DNA of 64,000 nt. Source: Methanomicrobiales archaeon (lineage in GTDB: Archaea; Halobacteriota; Methanomicrobia; Methanomicrobiales; Methanospirillaceae). Shown piece by piece: positions 1 to 8,066 of this stretch. The position numbers and the translations under genes are program-made. Positions within the stretch are counted from its first letter, which is position 1, and each line of letters begins with the position of its first letter. Under the pieces are notes generated by a model, which made no database searches, had not been told where the DNA came from, and saw nothing but the letters and a program-made list of their open reading frames with translations. The stretch covers positions 1 to 64,000 of the forward strand of contig JANYKQ010000033.1 in NCBI GenBank assembly GCA_025358115.1, given 5' to 3'.

Positions 1-15
1 ACGAGGTAAAATATC

Positions 16-198
16 ATGGCTACCGATCCCGTCTGTCTGATGATAGTAGATGAAGAGGATGCGAAATTCACCAGCATCCATAAAGATGTGAAATATTACT
101 TCTGCTGCAACTGGTGCAAGAAGCAGTTTGATGAAAATACCAGGAGATTCACCCGAATTTCCAATGATGTCAGTATCAACTTAAAAGAAGTGAGATAA
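16..198 (+). CDS. YHS-domain small metal-binding protein
   Basis: A 60-residue protein that consists almost entirely of one YHS domain: the DPVC start at residues 4-7, the Y-Y-F-C-C-x-x-C core around residues 27-34 and a K-x-F-D-E-N end are the family pattern. YHS domains bind metal ions and are often found alone as putative metal chaperones or fused to metal ATPases and oxygenases. The methionine normally found after the family's GM position is here LM, a small deviation. A purine-rich GAGGT lies just before the ATG at the very start of the window. Upstream neighbours are outside the window, so its partner is unknown. Confidence 0.8.
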   Translation: MATDPVCLMIVDEEDAKFTSIHKDVKYYFCCNWCKKQFDENTRRFTRISNDVSINLKEVR

Positions 199-397
199 TC
201 CGCGACTGGCCGGGCAACCGGCACACCGTCTTTTTTTACCTTATTACTCCAATCCGTTCCTGATCGCACCCGCAGTTCTCACTCCGGTTTCATACCGTAA
301 GGGATGGGGAATGGGGGAATGAAGCAGGCTGAAATACGCGATAGATACCTGGGAATTTTTACCGGGAGAACGTTGCCCGCAAATAAAAAAAAAGATT

Positions 398-2458
398 TTA
401 GATGAAGAGCGGCGCAAGCACGAGCGTTAAGGTAGCAAGGAGCTTGATGAGCACGTGGAGCGACGGGCCAGCGGTGTCCTTGAACGGGTCGCCGACGGTA
501 TCTCCAATGACCGCTGCCTTGTGGGCATCACTCTTCTTGCCGCCATGGACACCGGTCTCGATGTATTTCTTGGCATTGTCCCATGCACCACCGCTGTTGT
601 TGAGGATGAGTGCCATGAGGATACCGGTGATGGTTGCTACCATGAGGAAACCGGCGAGGGCTTCGTATTTCATGGTGACACCGATCACGATGGGGAACAG
701 GATCACAAGGGCGCCGGGAAGGATCATGTTCTTGAGTGCACCCTGGGTCGTGATATCAATGACACGGGCATAGTCGGGCTTCTTGGTTCCTGCCATGATA
801 CCGGGGTCCCTGAACTGGATGCGGACCTCTTCGATAACATATTGCGCAGTCTTGGAGACTGCACGGATGGCGAGGCTTGCAAAGAGGAAGACGAGCATTG
901 CGCCGATGAGTGCCCCGACAAAGACGTTTACATTTGCCAGGTTGACAACATCGAATGCCTTGCCGGTGAGCTTGGAAATGTCAGCCATGTAGGCGTTGAA
1001 GAGCAGGAACACCGCGAGGGATGCACTGCCGATGGCATACCCTTTGGTAAGTGCCTTTGTTGTGTTGCCGGCTGCATCGAGCTTGTCCATGCGGTGCCTG
1101 ACTGCGTCAGGGGCCTGGCTCATCTCGACGATACCGCCGGCATTGTCGGCAATAGGGCCGAAGGTGTCCATGGTAAGGACGTAGGCGCAGACCATCAGCA
1201 TACCGATGGTTGCAACGGCAGTACCGTAAAGACCGCCCTGGGGGATACCGGTCTGGGTCCCGCACCAGTACGATGCGAGGAGGGAAACCCCGATAAGGAC
1301 AGCCGGAATTGCGGTGGTCTCGAGACCTACCGAGAATCCCATGATGACGTTGGTTCCCGCACCGGTCTCAGATGCATCAGCAATATCCTGCACCGGCCGG
1401 TAGTGGTGGTCGGTATAGTAGAGGGTGACCCTGAGGAAGGCAACGGAAAGGGCAATTCCAATGAAACCTGCAAGGACGAAGTATATCCAGCCGGGTGTTG
1501 CACCGAGGAGATAGTAGACTCCGCCTGCGAGGAAGATTGCCGAGATGAAGGCGGTGATATAGTACCCGCGGTTCATGGCGTCCATCGGGTCGGCACCATC
1601 AACACCCTTGACGGAAAGGATACCGATCATGCTCGCGAGGAGACCGAGCGAACACATGACAATGGGAAAGAGGATACCGTTGACACCGAAGATCGGGAAG
1701 AGCGCGACACCGAGGATCATTGCACCGATGTTCTCGGCAGCAGTGGACTCGAAGAGGTCAGCGCCACGGCCTGCACAGTCCCCGACATTGTCGCCGACAA
1801 GGTCTGCAATGGTGGCCGGGTTCCGGACATCATCTTCAGGGATACCGGCCTCGATCTTGCCGACAATGTCTGCACCGACATCAGCGGCTTTCGTGTAGAT
1901 ACCGCCACCGAGCTGGGCGAAGAGTGCCACGAACGAGGCACCAAACGCGAACCCGATGATGACGAACGGAGTTGTCTGCGGGTCTGCACCGAGAGCGATA
2001 TACGTCAGCGAGACACCGAGGAGTGACATCGAGGTGATGATCAGGCCCGAGATGGCCCCGCCGCGGAACGAGAAGTCAAGTGCCTTCCCGTCGCTGGTCT
2101 GGGCTGCTGCTGCCGTGCGGATATTGGTCCGCACCGCAATCCACATGGCAACAACGCCGGCAACTGCACTGCAGGTTGCACCGACGATAAAAGCAGCTGC
2201 CGTAGCGAGGGCAATTGCCTGTTGTCCGGTGAAATAATAAATAATAAAGATCACCACTGCAGATACGATGGCAAGCACGGCGATAGTCGAATACTGGCGC
2301 TTGATGAATGCTTCTGCACCCACCCGGATCGCATCGGAGACCTCGCGCATCTTGGGCGTACCCTCATCCTGTGAGAGGAGATTACGCGTCAGGATTGCTG
2401 CAAGTCCCAGAGCGATGATACATATCGCAATTACGATGAGTAATACAAAGTCGATCAT
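398..2458 (-). CDS. hppA: K+-independent membrane-bound proton-pumping pyrophosphatase
   Basis: This 686-residue multi-spanning protein hydrolyses pyrophosphate and couples it to ion transport across the membrane. The substrate-binding loop D-N-V-G-D-C-A-G-R-G-A-D-L-F-E and the C-terminal G-D-T-V-G-D-P-F-K-D-T-A-G-P signature are both intact. The residue after GNTT is Lys468 (codon at 1055-1057), the position that in this family separates K+-independent proton pumps (Lys) from K+-dependent enzymes (Ala). A GGGAGGT Shine-Dalgarno lies at 2467-2473, nine bases before the ATG. It is divergent from the Ech operon, so two ion-motive machines sit back to back. A long open frame on the other strand is its shadow. 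Confidence 0.96.
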   Translation of the reverse strand: MIDFVLLIVIAICIIALGLAAILTRNLLSQDEGTPKMREVSDAIRVGAEAFIKRQYSTIAVLAIVSAVVIFIIYYFTGQQAIALATAAAFIVGATCSAVAGVVAMWIAVRTNIRTAAAAQTSDGKALDFSFRGGAISGLIITSMSLLGVSLTYIALGADPQTTPFVIIGFAFGASFVALFAQLGGGIYTKAADVGADIVGKIEAGIPEDDVRNPATIADLVGDNVGDCAGRGADLFESTAAENIGAMILGVALFPIFGVNGILFPIVMCSLGLLASMIGILSVKGVDGADPMDAMNRGYYITAFISAIFLAGGVYYLLGATPGWIYFVLAGFIGIALSVAFLRVTLYYTDHHYRPVQDIADASETGAGTNVIMGFSVGLETTAIPAVLIGVSLLASYWCGTQTGIPQGGLYGTAVATIGMLMVCAYVLTMDTFGPIADNAGGIVEMSQAPDAVRHRMDKLDAAGNTTKALTKGYAIGSASLAVFLLFNAYMADISKLTGKAFDVVNLANVNVFVGALIGAMLVFLFASLAIRAVSKTAQYVIEEVRIQFRDPGIMAGTKKPDYARVIDITTQGALKNMILPGALVILFPIVIGVTMKYEALAGFLMVATITGILMALILNNSGGAWDNAKKYIETGVHGGKKSDAHKAAVIGDTVGDPFKDTAGPSLHVLIKLLATLTLVLAPLFI

Positions 2459-2778
2459 TCACTTGACCTCCCTGCGGTTGCAGGAACTTATTTCCCCATG
2501 CCCCGTGCTGCTGTACCGCACAGCATCAGCAACAAAGATGAGAGGATGTTCCTCTGCAACATCAGGTATGATATACTGGTGTCGAGCAGTAATCTGCTCT
2601 TTTTTGGAACCAAAGGATGGCGCAACGGTTCCCGGGATATCCCCGATCTTCTCCACAACCCATCCTAAGAGAGTATTAGTGCTTTTTTGGAACATTAAAC
2701 TTTTATTATTTATTCCGGCTCTGCACCACATTCCGGTTTTATGCCGGCAGGGAAAAAAGTACCCGGTTTTTTGATATT

Positions 2779-2796
2779 CCGGACAATTTTGTCCGG
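2779..2796. promoter_or_regulatory. 8-bp inverted repeat in the hppA/ech intergenic region
   Basis: Two perfect 8-base arms, CCGGACAA and TTGTCCGG, are separated by two T residues. The element lies in the 480-base region between hppA and echA, where CCGGTTTT-type words recur several times. It could be an operator for either gene; the regulator is not visible. Confidence 0.35.
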
Positions 2797-2836
2797 TTTT
2801 TCGGGGTTATCATCATTTTCCCCTATGTATTTCAAA

Positions 2837-2850
2837 AATATTCGAATATT
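2837..2850. promoter_or_regulatory. Perfect 14-bp palindrome upstream of echA
   Basis: AATATTCGAATATT reads the same on both strands and lies about 90 bases before the echA start, just ahead of the AT-rich stretch 2888-2910 that is the likely TATA region. Position and symmetry suit a dimeric repressor or activator site. The rest of 2459-2939 holds no convincing gene; a 90-codon minus-strand frame directly upstream of hppA has no recognisable domain. Confidence 0.4.
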
Positions 2851-2939
2851 ATACCGGTTTTCCGGCATTTTACCTTCCATGCACAATTCAATATGATTAA
2901 TAATGCTAAATTCCCATATTCAGACAGGGAGGGTATCTG

Positions 2940-4856
2940 GTGCAACTTGCGCAACTGTTAATATTTCTCATCCTGTTTCCGCTCATAGCCGCGTTCTTTT
3001 TGTTCCTGGCAAAAAAAGACCTGGAACGCGCCTGGATTGTGAAACTTTCCGCACTGGCCATTGCTATTGTCAGTGTCTACCTGTTGATATCGACCTATAA
3101 CAAGGGGGCCCTGCTGGTCTCTCTCATCCCGGCAGAACCGACCGGCATGCTCATGTTCATCCTTGAGATGCTGATCGCCTTGGCTATCCTGTATCTTGGT
3201 ATCGTGCACAAGAGGTGGCTCGTCGTGGCTCTTATCCTTGTCCAGTCAGTGGCGATGCTCTACTTTGAACTGGTATATTCCCACGCAATCCATGTGGAGT
3301 CGAACCTGTTCATCGACGAGTTCTCCAATATCATGGCGCTTATCGTCGGTATCATCGGCAGCCTCATCTGCGTGTATTCACTCGGGTACATGAAGTTCTT
3401 CCATAAAAGCCACCCCGAGATGCCGGACCGGCAGCCATGGTTCTTTGCCGTCATGTTCGTCTTTATTGCCGCCATGTTCGGGCTGGTCTTCTCGAATAAC
3501 ATCATCTGGGTCTATTTCTTCTGGGAAGTCACTACCCTGTGTTCATTCCTGCTGATAGGATATACTAAAACCGAGGAAGCCACAACCAACGCATTCAACG
3601 CCCTGTGGATGAACCTGCTGGGCGGGGTTGCATTTGCCGGAGCCATCATCTACCTTGCCATGTTCGGCAACGGTATCATGGGACTTGACGCGCTGCTCGC
3701 TTCCGGCAAAGTCATTGCTCTCATCCCGGCAGCCCTTATCGGGTTTGCCGGTCTCACCAAGGCAGCCCAGCTGCCGTTCTCCTCGTGGCTTGTTGGGGCC
3801 ATGGTGGCACCGACCCCGGTCTCGGCCCTCCTGCACTCCAGTACGATGGTCAAAGCCGGTGTCTATATTCTTGTACGGCTCGCCCCCATCTTCCAGGCCA
3901 CCTTCACCGGGTATATGCTTGCCATGGTGGGAGCACTCACCTTCCTGATTGCCTCGGGTATTGCCATTTCGCAGAGCAATGCAAAACGGGTGCTTGCCTA
4001 TTCCACCATCGCCAACCTCGGTCTCATCGTTGCCTGCGCCGGCATCGGGACCTATGAGGCGATCTGGGCTGCAATCCTGCTGATTGTGTTCCACGCAATC
4101 TCCAAGTCCCTGCTCTTCCTCTCAGTCGGGACGGTCGAGCACCGCATCAGGAGCCGCGAGATCGATGACATGAGCGGGCTTATCGTCCGGATGCCGAAGA
4201 TCGCCGCAATGATGGTGATCGGGATCGCAGGGATGTTCCTCGCACCGTTTGGTATGCTCATCTCGAAATGGGCGGCCATACGGGCGTTCATCGATGTCCC
4301 CTACGGCTTTTTGTTCGTCATCATCTTAGCGTTTGGCAGTGCCATGACGGTCTTCTTCTGGGCCAAATGGATGGGGAAGATCATCTCAGTTACCTCTGAC
4401 AGCAAGAACATTGAAGGGGAGGTTGATCCCCGTGAGTGGGCGGCTCTGGTATCGCTTGCCGGGCTCTCGTTTATAACCACGCTGGTCTTCCCGCTGCTCT
4501 CGACAAAACTGCTCGAACCCTTCCTCATGCAGAACTATGGCCACGTGGCCCAGCTCTCGCAGGACAATATCATCATCATGATCCTGATGCTTCTCCTGCT
4601 CGTCATCCTTCCGCTGAGCATCCTGATCCCCCAGAGGAAGCACAAGCATGTCGCACCTTACATGGGTGGCAGGACTACGACCGCCGATATGCGGTTCTCC
4701 GGTTCCCTTGGGGTCCAGAAAAAGACCGTGCTCTCCAATTACTATCTCCACGAATTTTTCGGTGAGGCGAAACTCAGGCCCGCAGGGATCTGGATCTGTT
4801 CGGCTCTCATCTGCATCATGTTTGCAGCCACCGCGTTGCGGGGGGTGATCCTGTGA
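2940..4856 (+). CDS. echA: Ech-type energy-converting hydrogenase subunit A (NuoL-like antiporter)
   Basis: A 638-residue protein of about 16 membrane spans from the proton-conducting membrane transporter family (NuoL/MrpA). It forms the ion-translocating arm of the hydrogenase that couples ferredoxin and hydrogen to the membrane ion gradient. Key seen features are the charged and proline-rich stretch G-L-T-K-A-A-Q-L-P-F-S-S-W-L near residue 270 and a preserved Lys/His network typical of the channel. Start is GTG at 2940 with GGGAGGG seven bases upstream. The stop overlaps the GTG of echB by four bases. Length matches EchA of Methanosarcina. Confidence 0.93.
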   Translation: MQLAQLLIFLILFPLIAAFFLFLAKKDLERAWIVKLSALAIAIVSVYLLISTYNKGALLVSLIPAEPTGMLMFILEMLIALAILYLGIVHKRWLVVALILVQSVAMLYFELVYSHAIHVESNLFIDEFSNIMALIVGIIGSLICVYSLGYMKFFHKSHPEMPDRQPWFFAVMFVFIAAMFGLVFSNNIIWVYFFWEVTTLCSFLLIGYTKTEEATTNAFNALWMNLLGGVAFAGAIIYLAMFGNGIMGLDALLASGKVIALIPAALIGFAGLTKAAQLPFSSWLVGAMVAPTPVSALLHSSTMVKAGVYILVRLAPIFQATFTGYMLAMVGALTFLIASGIAISQSNAKRVLAYSTIANLGLIVACAGIGTYEAIWAAILLIVFHAISKSLLFLSVGTVEHRIRSREIDDMSGLIVRMPKIAAMMVIGIAGMFLAPFGMLISKWAAIRAFIDVPYGFLFVIILAFGSAMTVFFWAKWMGKIISVTSDSKNIEGEVDPREWAALVSLAGLSFITTLVFPLLSTKLLEPFLMQNYGHVAQLSQDNIIIMILMLLLLVILPLSILIPQRKHKHVAPYMGGRTTTADMRFSGSLGVQKKTVLSNYYLHEFFGEAKLRPAGIWICSALICIMFAATALRGVIL

Positions 4857-5716
4857 TCAATATTGTCTGGGGAATTGTCTTTGTCCTCATCGCACCCGTT
4901 GTCGGAGGACTTATCGCAGGTATTGACCGGAAGATCACCGCTCATATGCAGGGCAGGGTCGGACCGTCCATCCTCCAGCCCTTCTACGATGTAGGCAAGC
5001 TCTTCGAGAAGGAACAGACCGTCGTGAACGAGACGCAGACCTTCTATGCAATCTGTTATATCATCTTCATGATCTTCACCGGGGCCCTGTTTTTTGCCAG
5101 CGGGGACCTGCTGCTCGTCATATTCGCGCTCACCCTCGCCCAGATCTTCCTTGTGCTGGGTGCGTTTGCCGCCAACTCTCCCTACAGTTATGTCGGGGCA
5201 GAGCGGGAACTGCTCCAGATCATGGCCTATGAACCGATGGTGATCCTGACAGCGGTGGGCCTGTTTGTTGCAACGAAGAGTTTCAATGTGAACGAGATCG
5301 CTGCCACAACGACACCGCTGATCCTTCTCCTCCCCGGTATCTTCCTTGGTTTCCTTTACGTGCTGACCATCAAGCTGCGCAAATCGCCATTCGACATATC
5401 GACATCACACCACGCACACCAAGAGATTGTAAAGGGAGTTACTACGGAATACTCCGGCCCATCACTCGGCCTCATCGAGATTACCCACTGGTACGAGACA
5501 GTCTTCCTGCTCGGGTTTGTGTACCTCTTCTTCGGGTTCAACCCGTTGATCGGTGTAGCTGCCGTTATCGTCATCTACCTGCTGGAGATCCTCATTGACA
5601 ACACCAATGCCCGTGTAAAGTGGCAGTTCATGGTGAAGAGCTCGTGGCTGATTGCCGCGGTCGTGAGTGTGGTCAACCTGGCTGCACTTTACTTCCTGTC
5701 GGGAGGCGTTCCATGA
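4853..5716 (+). CDS. echB: Ech-type hydrogenase subunit B (NuoH-like)
   Basis: A 287-residue NuoH/EchB-family membrane protein that anchors the hydrophilic hydrogenase arm and takes part in ion pumping. The conserved cytoplasmic loop with E-R-E-L-L-Q-I-M-A-Y-E-P near residues 119-130 and K-S-P-F-D-I-S near residue 178 are family hallmarks, as is the G-R-x-G-P motif near residue 35. It starts with GTG inside the end of echA and its stop overlaps the ATG of echC, which argues for translational coupling throughout the operon. Confidence 0.94.
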   Translation: MINIVWGIVFVLIAPVVGGLIAGIDRKITAHMQGRVGPSILQPFYDVGKLFEKEQTVVNETQTFYAICYIIFMIFTGALFFASGDLLLVIFALTLAQIFLVLGAFAANSPYSYVGAERELLQIMAYEPMVILTAVGLFVATKSFNVNEIAATTTPLILLLPGIFLGFLYVLTIKLRKSPFDISTSHHAHQEIVKGVTTEYSGPSLGLIEITHWYETVFLLGFVYLFFGFNPLIGVAAVIVIYLLEILIDNTNARVKWQFMVKSSWLIAAVVSVVNLAALYFLSGGVP

Positions 5717-6204
5717 CCTACCTTGCAAAATCCCCCTGGATCATCCACTACGATGCCTCGAGCTGCAATGGCTGCGATATCGAGATCCTTGCCTGTCTTA
5801 CCCCGATGTACGATGTTGAGCGGTTCGGTATCATCAACACCGGTAACCCGAAACATGCGGATATCTTTGTCGTGACCGGTTCAATCAATGAAGCGAACCG
5901 CGAGGTCATCCAGAACATCTACAACCAGATGCCGGATCCCAAGGTGGTTGTTGCTGTTGGTATCTGTGCCTGTTCGGGAGGAGTGTTCCGGGAATGCTAC
6001 AATATTGCCGGTGGTATCGACAAACTCATACCGGTCGATGTCTATGTGCCCGGGTGTGCAGCACGCCCCGAGTCCATCATCGACGGGATTGTGACCGCCC
6101 TTGGCGTTCTTGAGGAGAAACGGAAGAACCGTGTCAGTTCTCCCATGGTCACGGATCACGATCATAAAGCACATCACAAGCATGCAGAAGGAGGTGCACA
6201 ATGA
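5713..6204 (+). CDS. echC: Ech-type hydrogenase small subunit (NuoB-like)
   Basis: This 163-residue protein is the [NiFe]-hydrogenase small subunit of the NuoB class and carries the proximal [4Fe-4S] cluster. Candidate ligands are Cys18 and Cys21 (S-C-N-G-C-D), Cys85/Cys87 (G-I-C-A-C-S-G-G) and Cys115 (V-P-G-C-A-x-R-P-E). The frame could begin further upstream inside echB, but the ATG at 5713 in an ATGA overlap gives the correct family start. The C-terminus is a His-rich tail (HDHKAHHKH), which is not part of the family core and might bind nickel or zinc. Confidence 0.94.
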   Translation: MTYLAKSPWIIHYDASSCNGCDIEILACLTPMYDVERFGIINTGNPKHADIFVVTGSINEANREVIQNIYNQMPDPKVVVAVGICACSGGVFRECYNIAGGIDKLIPVDVYVPGCAARPESIIDGIVTALGVLEEKRKNRVSSPMVTDHDHKAHHKHAEGGAQ

Positions 6205-6578
6205 TGGAACCACAACTCATTACCCCCATTGGTGTCGGGGATGTTGTAACAAAAGCCGAGCAGGCAAAGCGAGACGGCAACCGGCTGGTCCAGATCGGGT
6301 GCACGAAGATCGGAGATGACTTCGAGATCATCTATGTCTATGACAAGAACTACCAGATGACCAGCTACCGCATCACGGTGAAGCAGGATGATGAAATCCC
6401 CAGCATCAGCGGGGTATACTTTGGTGCGTTTGTGTACGAGAACGAGATCCACGACCTGTACGGCATCCACGTAAAGGGGATCAATATCGATTTCAAGGGT
6501 ACGTTCTACAAGACGGTAATCAAGCATCCTTTCAGCGTGACCATTGTCAAGGAGGACGACTCATGTCAAAACAAATAA
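6201..6578 (+). CDS. echD: Ech-type hydrogenase subunit D (NuoC-like)
   Basis: A 125-residue NuoC/30-kDa-subunit family protein, the soluble structural partner of the hydrogenase large subunit. The family motif Y-E-N-E-I-H-D-L-Y-G-I-H near residues 79-90 is clear. Two ATG codons in a row (6201, 6204) overlap the echC stop, with GGAGG about eight bases before. Its 3' end overlaps the start of echE by 16 bases. Confidence 0.92.
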   Translation: MMEPQLITPIGVGDVVTKAEQAKRDGNRLVQIGCTKIGDDFEIIYVYDKNYQMTSYRITVKQDDEIPSISGVYFGAFVYENEIHDLYGIHVKGINIDFKGTFYKTVIKHPFSVTIVKEDDSCQNK

Positions 6579-7642
6579 CCGTCCCGTTCGGCCCCCAGCA
6601 CCCGGTGCTGCCCGAACCTCTCCACCTGGACCTTGTGCTTGAGGATGAGAAGGTCGTGGATGTCATCCCGACCATCGGGTACGTCCACCGCGGTCTTGAG
6701 AAACTGGTGGAAAAGCGTGAGTTCACGGAGTACGTTTTCATTGCGGAGCGGATCTGCGGTATCTGCAGTTTCATCCACAGCCAGACATATGTACAGGGTA
6801 TTGAGCAGATTATGGGACTCGAGGTTCCTGAGCGGGCACAATACCTCAGGACCATCTGGTCGGAATACTCAAGGCTGCACTCGCACCTGCTCTGGCTCGG
6901 GCTTTTCGCCGACAGTATGGGCTTTGAGAGCGTCTTCATGAATGCCTGGAGGCTTCGCGAGCACATTCTCGATGACCTGGAAGCCACCACCGGTGGCCGG
7001 GTCATCCAGGGTGTCTGCAAGGTGGGCGGTGTCAGGAGGGACATCTCCCCGGAGAAACTCGACGAGATGGTAAGGGGGCTCAAGGGTATGGAACACGAGC
7101 TCCAGGATCTCTCAAAGGTGTTCCTGCACGACAATTCGATACAGCACCGCTTGAGAGGGATCGGGGTGCTCAGCAAGGAGGATGCCTATCAGCTGGGTGC
7201 TGTTGGCCCCTCCGCACGAGGCAGTGGTGTTGCGATTGATATCCGTGAGACCGGCTACGCGGCCTTCGGGAAGATCAATTTCAAACCCGTTGTCGAGTAC
7301 GAAGGCGACTGCTATGCCCGTTGTGCCGTGCGGGTAAAAGAGATGTTCACGTCGATCGATATCATCGAGCAGTGCGCAAAGAAGATTCCCGACGGGCCGG
7401 TTGACATGAAAGTGACCGGTGCACCCGACGGAGAATACTTCTCCCGGGCCGAGCAGCCCCGGGGCGAAGTCATTCACTACATCAAGGGCAATGGCAAGAA
7501 GAACCTTGTCCGGCACCGGGTAAGGACACCGACGTTCACCAACATCCCGCCCCTGGTGACACTCCTGAAAGGCTGTGACCTTGCGGATGTGCCGGTGATC
7601 GTCCTGACTATTGATCCCTGTATCGGCTGCGCGGAGAGGTGA
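6563..7642 (+). CDS. echE: Ech-type [NiFe]-hydrogenase large (catalytic) subunit
   Basis: The 359-residue catalytic subunit holds the Ni-Fe site. Both nickel ligand pairs are present: Cys65/Cys68 in R-I-C-G-I-C and Cys353/Cys356 in D-P-C-I-G-C. This separates it from Nuo/Fpo NuoD proteins, which lack these cysteines. The protein stops three residues after the last cysteine, as in other Ech large subunits, so no C-terminal maturation cleavage is expected. AAGGAGG at 6549-6555 provides a strong ribosome site inside the echD coding end. Confidence 0.96.
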   Translation: MSKQITVPFGPQHPVLPEPLHLDLVLEDEKVVDVIPTIGYVHRGLEKLVEKREFTEYVFIAERICGICSFIHSQTYVQGIEQIMGLEVPERAQYLRTIWSEYSRLHSHLLWLGLFADSMGFESVFMNAWRLREHILDDLEATTGGRVIQGVCKVGGVRRDISPEKLDEMVRGLKGMEHELQDLSKVFLHDNSIQHRLRGIGVLSKEDAYQLGAVGPSARGSGVAIDIRETGYAAFGKINFKPVVEYEGDCYARCAVRVKEMFTSIDIIEQCAKKIPDGPVDMKVTGAPDGEYFSRAEQPRGEVIHYIKGNGKKNLVRHRVRTPTFTNIPPLVTLLKGCDLADVPVIVLTIDPCIGCAER

Positions 7643-7648
7643 GGACAG

Positions 7649-8044
7649 ATGAGCTTTTTCCAGATGACAAAGACCGTATTAAAAAACCTCTTCTCCCGCC
7701 CGGCTACCCTGATGTACCCGGTAAAACCTGCCAAGAAGACCGATGCCACCCGCGGGCACGTGAAGATCGACCCGACAAAGTGTATCACCTGCCGGATATG
7801 CCAGCGCAAGTGCCCGACGCAGGCGATCTGTGTCGATGTCAAGGAAAAGACGTGGGAGATCGACCAGATGCGCTGCGTTGTCTGCGCTGTATGTGTTGAT
7901 ACGTGCCCGACCAAGAGTCTCACCATGGACAACCAGTACCGCCCGGCGATGACTACCCGGGGCGGTCTTGAGAAGTTCACGGTGGCAGGACCAAAGAAGA
8001 AGGAACCGGTAGTGGCTGATGCTGCAAAGCCGGCAAAAGAATAA
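7649..8044 (+). CDS. echF: Ech-type hydrogenase ferredoxin subunit F
   Basis: A 131-residue protein with two 4Fe-4S ferredoxin motifs: Cys45, 48, 51, 55 and Cys76, 79, 82, 86. It links the catalytic subunits to soluble ferredoxin. A basic N-terminus and a Lys/Ala/Pro-rich C-terminal tail flank the 2x[4Fe-4S] core. It is the last gene of echABCDEF, six bases after echE, and is followed by a convergent gene 22 bases away. Confidence 0.94.
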   Translation: MSFFQMTKTVLKNLFSRPATLMYPVKPAKKTDATRGHVKIDPTKCITCRICQRKCPTQAICVDVKEKTWEIDQMRCVVCAVCVDTCPTKSLTMDNQYRPAMTTRGGLEKFTVAGPKKKEPVVADAAKPAKE

Positions 8045-8066
8045 TTTCCTTTTTACACGATCGTTT

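Noticed and set aside
455-2026. A 523-codon open frame on the plus strand opposite hppA
   Set aside because: It lies entirely inside the intact pyrophosphatase gene, has no domain and shows the Cys/Asp/Gly-rich composition of an antisense frame in GC-rich DNA.
2459-2731. A 90-codon minus-strand frame directly upstream of hppA
   Set aside because: No domain or homologue recognised, no ribosome site, and it covers the hppA leader and promoter; kept as intergenic.
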